From Silurus meridionalis (lineage: Eukaryota; Chordata; Actinopteri; Siluriformes; Siluridae), in the NCBI RefSeq assembly GCF_014805685.1, contig NC_060896.1, forward strand, positions 13,472,889 to 13,536,888: 64,000 nucleotides of DNA. Direction: 5' to 3'. The stretch's first letter is position 1, and every line of letters begins with the position of its first letter. Of this stretch, positions 32,333 to 45,269 are shown piece by piece. The position numbers and the translations under genes were made by a program. The notes under the pieces were generated by a model. It saw nothing but the letters and a program-made list of their open reading frames with translations, was not told where the DNA came from and made no database searches.

Positions 32333-35322
32333 TGAGAGTACAGGAGCTCTGCAGGTCCCATACAGGGAGTGAATGGAAAGAGATAGAAAGGAAAGGGGAG
32401 TGGGTTGTGTTTAATCCCCCTTCTTCATTCTGTCTGTGAGAGCATTAATGAGATTTCCAAATCAACACTGGCACACAGTCTAATAGAGGGCTGTGCTCAA
32501 CAGCAACATTCCTGCAGGACTGCTTCGCCTCATTGGCTATTCCATTTGAAGAAGTCATTTTACTCAATCACTGAGAATAGTTCTTTTAATGTTCCTAATA
32601 TCTTTTTTCTTTTTGTATAATTTTCTTCATTTATTAGTGCTGTGTTATTTTCCTCGCAGACACTACTGTGTCTATCATAGGCAATCCGAATGAATGCTTT
32701 TTGATGATTAGCCCAAAATTCAGTTTTGATGTTAACACTCTTCAGAGCTTATACTTTGGGACATGAGTCAATCTTTTGTCTCATTTGCTGTTGTTCTTTT
32801 TTTCAGCAGATTATGCAGCTCAGTTTCCCATAAATCATTGTTTTATAGAATGACCTGTTTATATAAGAAGCCTAGCCTATACAGGGTTGTAAGATATCAT
32901 GCTTGCTAGTTGCCACAGCAGTCCTTGACCTTGTCTTCAGACATTAAATTGTACATTTAATATGAATATAAGTACCCAAAATATAGTAATATTATTTTTC
33001 TCTTAATAAGCCAATAAGCCGTATCTGTTTGGATGAGTTCCACTGCGCACACCAACGCATTAAATTTTATCCTGGCTTTTATCTTAAACATATTTTTTAT
33101 TATATAAGTTGTGGTTTATTTATTAGTTTCCCCATATGGAATTTTCGTGAATTCATTTTAAAATGTCAGTTGAAAAAAGTTTGGATTGCATTTTTGCCCT
33201 TGAACTTTGGCACTCGCATGGAGTGGAGGAGTATGAATTTAATATGATACCATGTTTAAATAATCTGTTTCTAATTCATGGATTGGCACGAAGCAAGCAG
33301 ATGATTCTTCCCCTCCTCCCACCTGTTCATCATTCAACATAAGCCTCTGGAGAAGCCATCATTAGGCCCTGGCCTCATTGGCGTGCACTGAGCCACTTTT
33401 CAAGGGCTGTAAATTGGAAATAGGACTTAAATACAGCTTGAAATGGATACTTTATATTCACGTAAGCCCAGAGACTGTGCTGTCAAGTGCAGAGTGGGAG
33501 AAAGGGAGAATGTGAGAGAGAAAGAGAGGGAGAGAGGGAGCATTCAGCTACCAGATGTACTTATGCAGAAATGAGTAGAATCCTTTTAATTGCTTGAACT
33601 GAAAGGATTTTTCTTGACCTTTTCAAAGTCATGAGGCAAACAAATTTCTTCCAAGGTTAATACCTCTTGTTCTATGTTTTTTTTTTCCATGTGTACTTTT
33701 GGTTTATTGAGCGAACAGATGTAGAGCTCACAGCTCTGCAACTCCCTATGCTTTCGATGAAACTGGATTTGAAGCAGCAACTCATTTAATCGCTTCAGTA
33801 GGCAGAGTGCTAAGTGGTACAGTAGTGTCCCATCTGAGTGAAGTGGATTATCTCATTTTCATTTATCCAAAGCTGTGACTGTTAATGCGTTGCTAGTGAT
33901 ACAGCGAGTGTCTGAAAAGAGGTGCTGATCATTTTTATGTGACCCATTGTTTTGCTTTGTTTTGTTTTAACAGCTCTATGAGACAGGGACAGGGTGCCTG
34001 GCTGTATATCAGGTTTTATTTTAGCTCAGAATTGAGTGTGTTGTTTATTAACCCATCATGAGATCTAAAATCTAAGATAAATTCCTCTTAGAGTTTCTAT
34101 TCGCACGAAGAACTGGAAGTGCTGAAGGGCTTTTAAATCCCTGTGCTTAAAGAACAAACTGGATGCCATCCACTCAACTTGACAGTGAGATCTAATTATG
34201 CATACTCAGCCTCATAATCTGCATATATGCATACAGTAGTAGCGCTGCAGATGTACTCTCGGAAGAGTTCATTATTTCACATTTATTTTGTCTCCCTAAT
34301 TACCTAATTAATTCTGTTGTTTTGATTGTCATGTTTACCATTTGCTCGGTGGAGGCATAATTCTGTTCTATTTGTCTGTTTGAAGAAGGAGACATCTCGC
34401 TGAATAATTCATGGCGCGCTTCGGCGATAGTACAACCATTTAAACGGTGGAGGCGTTTGTGAAATTCTCTCTCACTCTTTTTCCTCGCACAAGCACAAAC
34501 ACTTACACTCTCAGTGTTTCGCTCACCCTCCCTTCTTTCACTGCTTCAGGCGATGGTAAGTAGAGAGAAGTGGATGTTCACAAGGTTCACCTCAAATGAA
34601 GCCATTAGTTTGTGTGTGTGAGAAAAAAGAAAGCGAAAGAGAGAGAATAATGTCGTCTAATGAATCTTAGAGAGCTGTAAAAGAAAGCTGAAAGCTGTGT
34701 TATAGTATGGCACACTGTAAGATCTGTTCTGGCCCTGGAGGCTGGCTCTAACATCTCTGCTGAGGCTCTTAACCACCTGATTAAACTTGTCAGGATCTTA
34801 ATGATACTAATTAGGAGCTTTGCACTAAATTAGATCCAATGGGCAAACCCTCAACATGATGACTGGCCACCCTTGTAGTGGAAAATGGGCCATACGTGGG
34901 TTGCATGGCACCTGGTGGGTAGTAGCTTTGATTCTGCTTTGCACTTCCACGGCTCTCTTGAGAATGCACTGAGAGATAGAGAAAGTGTGAGAGTGAGAGA
35001 ATAGAGAGAGCGTGAGCAGATGCATCCTGTGAGGAGCAGAATACAAGTGTCTCAGAGGAGAGGATGTGGGACAGGAGAGTGTTTGTTGGGGGGTGTGTCT
35101 ACAGAGTACGCACTGGAGCTTCATGACCCTGAGGCCCTCAACTCATTTCAATATCACATGCAATAAATAGTTACACACGCATTGCTTTGTTCTTCTCGTT
35201 GCTCTTATCATCTTCCCGTTTTCATGCATTGTAAATACTGTATGCTGGGCTGACTTCATGGCCCTCTTTAACATTCGATGAGTATGTGTTTGTGTGTGCG
35301 TGTGTGTGTGTGTGTGCATGTG

Positions 35323-35356
<34 letters not shown>

Positions 35357-37122
35357 CGCACATATGCCCCCAGTGGGACAAGTACCAGCTAGCTTTCCAA
35401 AACAGCTTCAGAGTTCAGAGCTTACTCATTAGCACAGCCACAGCAAAATCGTATAATCTCTATTGAGTTGTTTTTCTTTTACTTCTCCTCGAACATATTC
35501 TCTCCTTCTGCCTTCCCCACTCTTTTCATCATTCTCTTTACTTTTTTACTTTATCAGGTGCACAATCCATGGAGACATTTTCTCTTGCACCCAGTCAATG
35601 CAGTAGGAAATCATTTCATTCCATTTGTGTGTGTTTGTGCATGTGTGTATATGTAAGAGAGAAAGAGAGAGGGAGAAATGGGAGACAGAGTAAATGTGTT
35701 TATCTTCTGAAGATGTACCATGTGATGGACATTATCACCTGCAGAACAGAGGTGCCAGCAGGATCTCAAGTCATGCTGTGTCCTTTTTGTAATGATTTCA
35801 CCCAGTATCATCTTTCCTTTGCCTCTCTGTGAGCCTCATGCATTTTAACAGTTGCCTGTTTTTTTGCTGTTTTTTTTATTTTTTATCTGCCCCTAGATGA
35901 GCACTTTCCAATTCAGCAATGGGAACATGTCACTGCCTCTTCTCATGCCCCACTGCATATATTATCTTGTGTTGGGGGCTTATAGTCACACTGCAGCTCC
36001 ACACCGATGCAAATGCTACCTGCAGACAAGGCGAACCGGGAAAAAGGCAAGTGTGATATTTTCATTAACACATATCTTCATTAACACACACAAAAAAACA
36101 AGGGAGGGGAAAATAACAACAACAGCAATGCCACAACGAAACTATGGCACCCCCCGTGGGCGTTCTGCTGTTTTGTAGTGACACAGAGGACGAGTTATGC
36201 TAATTGAGTGTTCTTTGCATAATTAGAAAAGAGAAACTTCATCATTATTATGAGTAGAGAATAACCAGACTGAGGGTAATTTAGAGTTTCCCCAGCAGGG
36301 TGCTGGCAAAAAAAAAAGAAAGAACGAAAGAAAGGATGCCCTTTCAGTGTTATTTCTACCTCTTTTATCCCCAGCACTTTTCTATACAGAACAGCATATT
36401 CATCAGGATGCTTCGCCAAAGTGTGTCTTAATGATAATTACTTTTCTCAATACGATCGTTTCAAAGTGATTAAGTACATTTGTTTTTGAAGAGCGCCCAT
36501 TTGCAATGGAAATTTACGAGGCAATATTTGGATTAAAGCAATTCACACACATTCAGGCATGCTGCCAAAGCCTTTTTAATAGGACCAGAGCCCTCTGAAT
36601 CAATTAGAGCACTTAAAATATTTTGGTGCTATTGTTTTCTCCACAGAGAACATGAACATCCATGAAGCATGAGCACCAGCATTAAAATCTCAGCTTTCTT
36701 ACTGCTGAAGCTGGTTTCAGTGTGCACTGATTGAAAGCAGTGGTGTAGTTTGCATGAGGGTACGGTTATGATGGGTAGAGAGGGGAAGTCGAAATCCCAT
36801 TTGGGCAGATACTAATAAGACTGATACTGAAGTTACGGCTTTCACAAAGCTATCATCTGACTGATTTACTCATCTCTCTTCTCTTTGTTTCTGCAGTACC
36901 AACATGGCTGACCAGGTACTCTGCCTTGAGACAGAACATGCTCTGCTTCAAAGGCTCTCTCGCTACTTTTTCATCTCTATGTACCAGCCTACAGCCAGAG
37001 CCATGGATTAATATTTCAAAACATGTTTTTCACCCCTTCTTCCTCTCTCACTTTTTCTTCCCCCCTCCTTTCAGTGTCTCACATACACACTCCTCGTTCC
37101 CTGTTCACCACTTTGCGTATCT

Positions 37123-37123
<1 letters not shown>
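32329..37123. other. Intergenic with candidate regulatory patches
   Basis: No exon or transposon recognised; a mixed (TG)n run lies at 35284-35358. The stretch 34130-34460 carries TAATTATGCATA (34193-34204) and TAATTACCTAATTAATT (34297-34313), resembling POU and homeodomain sites. 36195-36228 carries two octamer-like motifs (ATGCTAAT and TTTGCATAAT) within 30 bp. Function is inferred from motif texture only. Confidence 0.4.
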
Positions 37124-37171
<48 letters not shown>

Positions 37172-37183
37172 CTCTCTCTCTCT
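37124..37183. repeat. (CT)n microsatellite
   Basis: CT run with one CG interruption; it pairs in opposite orientation with the (GA)n run at 37378-37438. Confidence 0.94.
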
Positions 37184-37377
37184 GTAATGCCTGGCTGCAG
37201 ATACGTGTGATATTTTCCCTTATCTCATGTTTTGCTGCTCCATTGCTCCCTCGGTCCAATCACTGGAGCACTATGTTTTATGAATTAATAAGAGATGATC
37301 CTATAAGGGGAGGCAGCTGAGAGAATGGAGAAGGAGGGAAGAACATAGTGGGGAAATGAGGGAAAGGGAGAGCAAGA

Positions 37378-37395
37378 GAAAGAGAGAGAGAGAGT

Positions 37396-37438
<43 letters not shown>
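37378..37438. repeat. (GA)n microsatellite
   Basis: Purine-rich GA run with a short TAAA interruption, about 195 bp after the CT run at 37124. Confidence 0.94.
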
Positions 37439-37439
<1 letters not shown>

Positions 37440-37559
37440 ACAGAGGGTGGAGGCTACAGTAGAATTTTAATGAACACCAAGGGGAATATCACGTTCCCCT
37501 CTCATTTCTTCTCTTTTTCTGTCAGGATATACTTATGGTACACTCTCTAAATCACTGTC

Positions 37560-37830
37560 ATGCAAACAAGGTATTTCCCATCATGCCCTTGGTTTTTGGA
37601 TGGTAAGTGTGTCACCGTGTGGCACAGCTTGGCTCACTGGGTGCACCTGCTCCGTTGTCCTAATTGAACAGATGATCTGCCAATTTGTCATGTTTATCTT
37701 CTGCGCCTCTCCTCGGTGGCTGGCCCGCTCCACGCAGCCACCCCCCCTGTACGTGCTGCAGATGTTAGCAGCATTTTTTATGACAGATCTTGTAGTCATT
37801 ACTGAATAATTCATGCTTGCATTAATGTCT
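37560..37830. other. Candidate conserved non-coding element
   Basis: A dense, non-repetitive 270-bp block of balanced composition between CT/GA arrays, with TCCTAATTGAACAG and CATTACTGAATAATTCATGC segments. It is chosen by texture only; no alignment was available. Confidence 0.3.
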
Positions 37831-37929
37831 TCAGATAGCATCTCTAGCTCCCCTTACTCTGCCTTTCTTTCCATCCTTTACTTCCTGTACTCCCTCTCTC
37901 TCTTATTTTGCCAGCTTGCTCTATCTGTT

Positions 37930-37937
37930 TCTCTCTC

Positions 37938-37985
<48 letters not shown>

Positions 37986-38000
37986 GCTCTTTCGCTCTCT
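37930..38000. repeat. (CT)n microsatellite
   Basis: Interrupted CT array, part of a cluster of CT/GA tracts between 31.7 and 41.5 kb. Confidence 0.93.
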
Positions 38001-39439
38001 TTCCCCGCATCACATGGGAAAACTTTATTATGCCTCCCTCTGACAGCAAAGTATACGGATAAAAGATAATTGCCTGGCTTGACTCTCCCCATTGATATGA
38101 AAATAGGCTTTGAATTATTCACCAAGGTTTAAAGGTTAGTTGAAGGTTATTACTTGGGGACAGAAATAAAGGAAGGAGAAAGAGCCTCTCTGCGCATTGT
38201 TCGGCAGCAGGCAAACGAAACGTCAGTAAAAGGCTAATTTGCAGTGCATGCCGCAGTGGTCTCTCACAAATAAAGACCCAAAGTCTCTCCGGAGGTTTTA
38301 ACATGGCAGAAGTCAATTATTTATAAGCAAATGATGTTCCGCTTTTTTCTCTGTACCTAAATACAACTCAGTGTCTGCTTTGCTTTGCCTTCCGACTGCT
38401 ATGCTCATGCAAATCTTTTTTGTCTTGCCATTTTTTTTTTTGCTCTCCAGCCCAGCCAAGCAGGGCAATAGATAATTAACAGCTGTCTTAAAGAGTGGAA
38501 AGTGCACTGGATGAATGCTTTTGACATGAATCAGATGAGTTGCGATACTAGCAGGTTTTAGATGGCTTGGATAATGAAGCTTAGAATACCGTGTCCTTAA
38601 TATATATATCATTTCCTTTGTTGGTGTGTATTTTTCCTTTCTGTACGGGTTCAGAGTCACAATGAGTTCTGCAGTTGGTCCCTCTGTTCTTACGCCATGC
38701 TGCATCACCATAGCAACCATGCGTGCAGGTACTTCGTTTTAGCAGGGAGTCATGGTGAGCTGTGTGATGGAGATGGACAAACCCCCACCCACCCTCCCTT
38801 TCTCATTCTCTCTCTCTCTTACACTCTTACACAAACACATACCCAGAGGTTCTTTTTATCTCTCAATCAGTCTACCCCCATCACTCTCATTGCTTGGTGC
38901 TGGTTGACCTGAGGTGGTGTGTTTATGAAGCTCTATTTATGTACTCATATATGTCTGTGTGCCTTTTTGTCTCGAGCTCATTTGCATGTTCCCACACAGC
39001 AGTACCCCTCAGTTGGTGTGACGCTCCGGGCCTGTGTGCTTCGTCTGTCTTGTCATTCCTCCAACCAATTTGCGACACCTCCTATCTCAGTGCTCAGTTG
39101 CAGGCTTGATTGTATTAGCGCCTCAAAAAAAAAATTCATAACATAAAATGAAATTTTTTAAAATTAATTTAAGTAATTATTTTTTTTAGCCGAGGGACAT
39201 TTTGTGATTACGCCTTTCAGCGGCTTGTGTCTATGTTCCACATATAGACTCCAGTTGTGCTTCTTTTTTAAAGAAGCAAAAACAAACCTATAGAAATAAC
39301 CATTTTATACTGGCTTATAAGCATTCGGAAAGAAATCATACGATCCTATTTGCACTATTCAGGTCATTTATTCCTTTTCTTTTCTCGATTTCGATTTCTT
39401 TTTGGTAATATTACACATACCATGTGAGTCAATTCATCA
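38001..39439. other. Intergenic, no gene recognised
   Basis: Unique-looking sequence without supported exons or recognised repeats. Confidence 0.45.
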
Positions 39440-39710
39440 ATGTTTTAACATTATGTTCATTACACCTGTTACTAACATTCATCCAGTTTATCATCTTTTC
39501 CTCGCAGTCACACTCACTCCTTCCTGCTGTTAGTCGATCTGTTTTTCTATGAATAATACACAGCTTATCAAAGTCAGCCATCCACGAAACTCATTTCCAA
39601 GTGGAAATATGGGTCATTTTGACTTAATTTGGCAGCGACTCTTTTATAGCTCCAATTTGTTGGCAGCATTTTGGCAGAGGACGTAAAGACAGCTTTGTTT
39701 TTGACAGCTT
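39440..39710 (+). repeat. Dispersed repeat, copy 1
   Basis: About 270 bp resembling 43230-43475 in the same order and orientation. Shared words include GTTCATTACACCTG, ATCTGTTTTT, GCTCCAATTTGTT and TTTTGGCAG, with roughly 70% similarity by eye. The family is unknown to me; it has no coding potential. Confidence 0.65.
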
Positions 39711-40524
39711 CTCAACACATCATTAGTTGAAAATAAGGAACTAGTAAGAGGCTTGCCAGGCGCACTCTAGCAGAGATGAAGTTCCAGATGGCAAAGCAAT
39801 GCTCTAGAAAGCAGATGTGTTGAAATAGTAATGCTGCACACCCATTGCACTCTATTTTGCTACTTGAAATTGAGCATAGTAATCTCTTTCAGTAGATTTT
39901 TATGTTTTTTTATTTATATTTTTAAAAGCACATACTGATGCATTCATAGAGGATAGCATATTCAGATACATTCTATACACAGACACTTCTGCCATTGATC
40001 TGGCTCCGGGTTGCACAGAATATCTCAGCAGATGATCTTCTTTCTTTGATTTTGCTGAAATCTATGCTAAAGGCATGTTTCCCAGAATGCAGGGAATGTG
40101 AGATCACTGACTCTGACAGCTCCAGTACGCCTCCTCATCGCTGAATGGCACCTCATTGTCGCTGTCCCCTGACCTCTGCTGTTGTCTGCAGGTCAGGGTT
40201 GTAGCCTTTCTTAGCAAACAGACTATCAATTACTCTGCATTGCCTACAAACACTTGAGGAAGAAAAACACTCTTTTTTTTCTAGTTAACAAAGATATGTA
40301 CTTCAATGTAAGGCATTTGATTCAATTCCCTCATTCAGTTGTACAAATTACATATTTCATTGGCAGCTTATGAAGAAATGAGTTGTGTTCTGGGATAAAC
40401 TGGCATTTCACTTTTGATGAGGCTCACATGTACTTGTGGATGATGTGATGGCATGAAGGTTTTGGATCACCTCATAGCACTGCCGATAAAATCGTAATAG
40501 GAGGTGACAGAGCGATCAGTGATG

Positions 40525-40579
<55 letters not shown>

Positions 40580-41405
40580 CTCAATTACTTACCTCTGTGA
40601 CAAGGTAACAAAAAAGCACTCTCTATCTCTGCCCATGCCAAGAGGCACTTCATCGAGGACTTTTGCCTGCCGCTTCAGAGTGCTTGTCTGATTACAGACT
40701 GATCGATACCTGGCCCCTTTCCCACTCTTGGCACAGGGAATGATGCGATGCTTGGAGCTGTGACATTGACTGGGCCCTGGAGGGGGTGCCTGAGTATTGC
40801 TCAGCGAGAAATGGCCATCCTATTAACTCTGCTGGCCTTTTCTTTCGTGGTCGTGATAAAAGCCAGAAAGCAGGAGGATGGGGTGGAGAAGGAGGCATTA
40901 AATGACACAAATGCCCTCATAATTGCCCCCTTTTAATTCTAATTATGGAGATTAATCTTGTTTTGTTTGAAGGCATACTGGCGCCAGAGCAACTGCTGGC
41001 CCAATAAATCTGTGACTTTATCAATGTATTATATTTCGCTTGGTATGCTTGACCATTATATAATATAGCTAAATTATAAAAATGTAGTTAAATTACTTAT
41101 AAATTATTTCTAGTGTGTGCAGTTTTGCAGAGTGCCTGTGACACTTTTGCTGACCCTGTGGCCTTCTCTGAATTTTTGCAGAACCTTCTGAGCCCTTGCT
41201 GAAGCTTCTTCTACCACGCCCCCCCATGCTGGGGGCCATGTTAGTGTGCCGACATGCCCAGTGATGTGTCCTCTGGCCTTTCCCATAAGTCTGCTGCGCA
41301 TTGCATCCCTTCTTTTGCCCTTTGTACAGGTCATAGTGTTTATCACTCCATCAGAGACAGCCTGGGTAGCTGTTACAGCTTCTATTATTTACAGCTGAGC
41401 CAGCG

Positions 41406-41438
<33 letters not shown>

Positions 41439-42555
41439 TTCTCTCTCTCTTGATCTCTCACTCTTACTCTCTCTTTCTTGCTCTCTCTCAGGCCCCGTTT
41501 CTCCTATTGAGCACTTTTATTGTTTCCCCACTATTTCCTTGTTTGAAACAATATAGCCAGAGCTGTTCTTATTGATTCCACTGGATTGTGCCCTGAGTAA
41601 GTGCTCCTTTGAGCCTGGCTGCTATATTAAGCCATCGTTCCAGCAACGCATGACAGCTCTCCCTAGATCACCGATTGCCTCTCACTGTGCTGGTATTACT
41701 CATATGTTAATTGATTGGGTGACAGAAATGGAGAAGACTGGTGGGAAGGTGGAAACAGCTCTGCTGAGAATATTAAGTAAAAGGCAGCAAACTTCAAAAC
41801 TAACTAATGTTAATGTTCTCAGAAGGAAAGAAATGTCTTGGAATGTGTAGTCTTTGTCTTTTATGAGTGGATGCGAACTGCATTTTGTTGTCTTTGTACT
41901 TGAACTCTGCTCAGTAACAATCCAATGTAATTTAATCTAATCTAATCTAATCTAATCCAATCTAATCTAATCTGCCACCACTACATTTCCCAGTTAACTA
42001 CATTAGCTAAAAAATCTAGCATTTATTAGAACACAATCATTAAGGAGGAAGTGTTTGCAATTCATGCTCATTAAATTCCAAAATAAACATAAATAAAATA
42101 AATATAATTCATATGCTACACAGCAAAGAGGGTTTTATAAAAAAAAAAATCTGTGGAGGAGATTTGCTCAAACTGGATATTACTCTTTTTTTCTGCCTGA
42201 AAACAGTGTCAGAGGCTTGAGAAAAGATTCATCTTCCTCCGCCACTAGTTTGAATGTATCAGGATTTGTACTGCCAGTGGAAGTAATGATACAGCTGAAT
42301 TTCAAAGGCTGTGGGTTTGTACATTTTGTTAGTGTTAAAAAATAATAAAATTGCCAGTTAAATCTTGTGCAGTCTGTTCTCTGGAGTGAAAAAAATGAAA
42401 ACTGCTGACATATTAAACCTAAACATAAAAATTCAATGGTTTAAAGATATTAGTGAAATGGCTGGATGTATTGTTACACGAATAGCAAAATTCTCTGAAA
42501 CAGAAGGTTGAGCATTTAGAACATTTCTGAAGATGAAGATCTTAAAATACATTTT
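39711..42555. other. Intergenic with CT arrays, no gene recognised
   Basis: Holds (CT)n runs at 40528-40578 and 41405-41490 and a (TAATC)n pentanucleotide run at 41933-41973. The 40690-41010 block is balanced, non-repetitive sequence and a possible conserved element. No exon is supported. Confidence 0.45.
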
Positions 42556-42865
42556 TCCTTTACTTGAAATAGGAGACCCAAACCTGTTCCAGCATGACAG
42601 TGCTCCTGTGCACAAAGCCAGCTCCATATGGCTTCCATAGTTTGGAGTCAATGATCTGAAGTGGCTTGATATATAGCTTTGACCTGGAATTGGAATGCTG
42701 ACTGCACTTTCTCATCCTACATCAGTACCTGACTTTACTAACTGTGGCTGAATGAGCACAAATCTCCACAAGCACATTTCAAAATCTAGTGGAATATCTT
42801 TCCAGAAGAGTGAAGGCTATTATAACAGCAAATGGGAACTAAATGCGGAATAGAATGCGTTAAAA
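42556..42865 (+). mobile_element. Tc1-like transposon fragment (second subfamily)
   Basis: Translated pieces such as NLFQHDSAPVHKASSI match the FQQDNAPVHK region around the second catalytic Asp of Tc1-like transposases. They are followed by fragments of the HPTSVPDFTN type and an ending with AAATGCGGAATAGAATG. Several stops and frameshifts are present. It differs from the copies at 9620, 44150 and 62150. Confidence 0.75.
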
Positions 42866-42909
42866 GTACTTATGTATGTTATGGCATGTTAAGATTTTGA
42901 CAGTCACAC

Positions 42910-42910
<1 letters not shown>

Positions 42911-42983
<73 letters not shown>
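42911..42983. repeat. (CA)n microsatellite
   Basis: CA run of about 36 units immediately after the Tc1-like fragment. Confidence 0.95.
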
Positions 42984-42987
<4 letters not shown>

Positions 42988-43229
42988 CTGTCCATATGTC
43001 TCAAAATATTGTTTTTGTTTGTTTTGAATGCATGTTTATTGTTTGAAGATGTCTTCCTTTCAGAGTTTATATTTCCAGCTCCTTCTAATTTTTTACTTCT
43101 GTTTTTCCCTCAGGGAAGTCATGTTTGTATTATTCTAATTTGGATTTACGTACTGTTTATGTTTTCTCCTTTCTTTTTACTTTTTTGCTAGTAGATTGAT
43201 GATTTTGAACTAATGATTTTGCTCACAAA

Positions 43230-43475
43230 TAGGTTAACATAGTGTTCATTACACCTGGTATTAACCTTCACTGAGTGAAATTGGCTTTTCTTTATATTCA
43301 AACTATTCTGTGTTTTGAATCTGTTTTTAATGAATACTACACTTCATATCAAAAGCGGTCATCTGTGAAACCCGTTTTAAATGGGAATACGGGCCATTTT
43401 CAGTGATTTTGGCAGAGATTCCATTCAAGCTCCAATTTGTTTGTAGTGTTTTGGCAGCTGATATTATGTCTTGTT
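43230..43475 (+). repeat. Dispersed repeat, copy 2
   Basis: Partner of 39440-39710; similarity runs from GTTCATTACACCTG through GCTCCAATTTGTT to TTTTGGCAG. Both copies are on the same strand, 3.8 kb apart. Confidence 0.65.
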
Positions 43476-44149
43476 TATTTTTTACTTTTTATTTTACTAC
43501 CAGATGGACTGTTTGTTTTTTAATGTGATTACATGTTGTGTCCAGGTTTAAACGTGGTTATATTTATCGCACAGCAACTGCTTTCTGGACTTTCTTTGCT
43601 TTCTGTGCTGATTTTAACTAATCTACTGATAGTAGTAAACTAAACTATCTAACCAAAATGGAAATATGTGTAATGTCTTTGTACTTAATAAAACTGTAAA
43701 TTAGTTTCAATCAGAGAGAAAGATGTTTAACCGTGACAAATGGGAAATAAAACTGTTCTCATACAACTACAAAAAGACTTTGCAGCTTTTGTTTGCCATG
43801 TAATCCTAGTGGCTTCTCAAGGCCTAATAAAAATTGATGATTGACATTTTGTTTCTTTTCCAATATAACTATTATCTTATAATTTCTACATTTTCAAAAT
43901 TAGAATGCAAGTGAGTAGTTCTAGATTTTCCCACAAATATATATACAATGTTTCACATTATTATTCTCATCCACCTATATTATCTACCAAATTTTAATGG
44001 ATAACAATGTGAAAGATGTGTAGTTATACGCTTACCAAATTATTAATATTGATTAAGGTCATAATTTGCTATCAAAATACTATCAAGATTTCACACGATG
44101 TTGAAACCATTACTTCTGGTCCATGGTGACATGATTACCCTATACAATG
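43476..44149. other. Intergenic, AT-rich, no gene recognised
   Basis: Nothing recognised apart from AT-rich unique sequence leading into the Tc1-like copy. Confidence 0.45.
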
Positions 44150-45153
44150 ACTGCTGATTTTTCAGTTGTACTCTCATGCTGCAAAGCTCCCATTCCACCA
44201 CATCTTTAAAGTTTTCTACTTAATTCAAAACCAGTGTCTGGGAAGACCACTGAAGAACACTTAATATATTATCATGTTCATGGAACCAGGTTTAAAAATA
44301 AGATGCATATGGACAGGAACAATCTGTGCAGTTTCAAAGACAGCAAATTGTGATGTCAGTTTAAATAGGCTGTGGCATTCAAGTGATGAAAGCTTTGTAT
44401 TAATAGTATGTGAAAAACATTCCAAGCACCATTACACCACCTCCACCCACCTGGAATGTAGAAACAATTCAGGTTGGGTTCATGGATTCTGTTGGTGCCA
44501 AATTCAGACCCCACCATCTATGTCCCTCAGCAGAAATCAATATTAATCAGACTTGGGCAGGTTTTTTTAGTCCTTAACAGTCCAATTTAATTCATCCTGT
44601 GCCCACAGCAGCCGTAGTTTTTTGTTCATGGCTGACAAGAGTGGAACCTGTTGTAGCCCATCTGTCTTAAAGTTCTACATTTTGTGCATTCTGAGATGGT
44701 TTTCAGTTGCCTTTCAGGAACTCAAGCTGCTTCTGCATTGTCCACACTCTGAATCACATGTGTAATCCTTCTTACTTATGGCTCACCCTATGTTTCTGAT
44801 AGTGACAGGGCCGTGCTGCTGGACACCCCTCTAGTGCTGACTGGCCTATTCAGCGACTCCGTACAGTCGATAGATTTCAGGCCAAGAAACAGGTGGCGGC
44901 ATTTCAGAGGTTTCTCCCATGTCGCTCTAATGAGACTGCTCGGCGGGTGCGGGTAAACCTGGAGAATTTGCGGCCTCCTTCAAGGCTCCTAGAGCTGCAT
45001 CATCACATAGCCCTAGCTCTAGGCATACCAGAGGTCAGTCTCGAGAGACGAATACCCTTAAGAGAATACTTGGCATCCTGGGAAGCTTGGCCAGGCGTGT
45101 CTCAGTGGGTCCTGCATACTGTAGACAGAGGCTGCACGATTCAGTTCAGGTCT

Positions 45154-45202
45154 CATCTGCCCTGGTTCGATGGGGTGTGTCCCCATCGAACCAGGGCAGA
45201 TG
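45154..45202. repeat. Perfect 22-bp inverted repeat with 5-nt loop
   Basis: The arm at 45154-45175 (CATCTGCCCTGGTTCGATGG then GG) is exactly reverse-complementary to 45181-45202, separated by TGTGT. It interrupts the DIRS1-like frame just before the deleted polymerase region. Confidence 0.97.
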
Positions 45203-45269
45203 CAGGCCATGACCGAGCAGGCTCTGGTCATGGAACAAGATGCAAACACTCTTCTCAGGGGCACAGTTC

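Noticed and set aside
36896..36916. Possible micro-exon: acceptor TTTCTGCAG, then ACCAACATGGCTGACCAG and GTACTC
   Set aside because: The splice-like ends and an ATG are present, but there is no neighbouring exon to join and no protein similarity; chance is likely.
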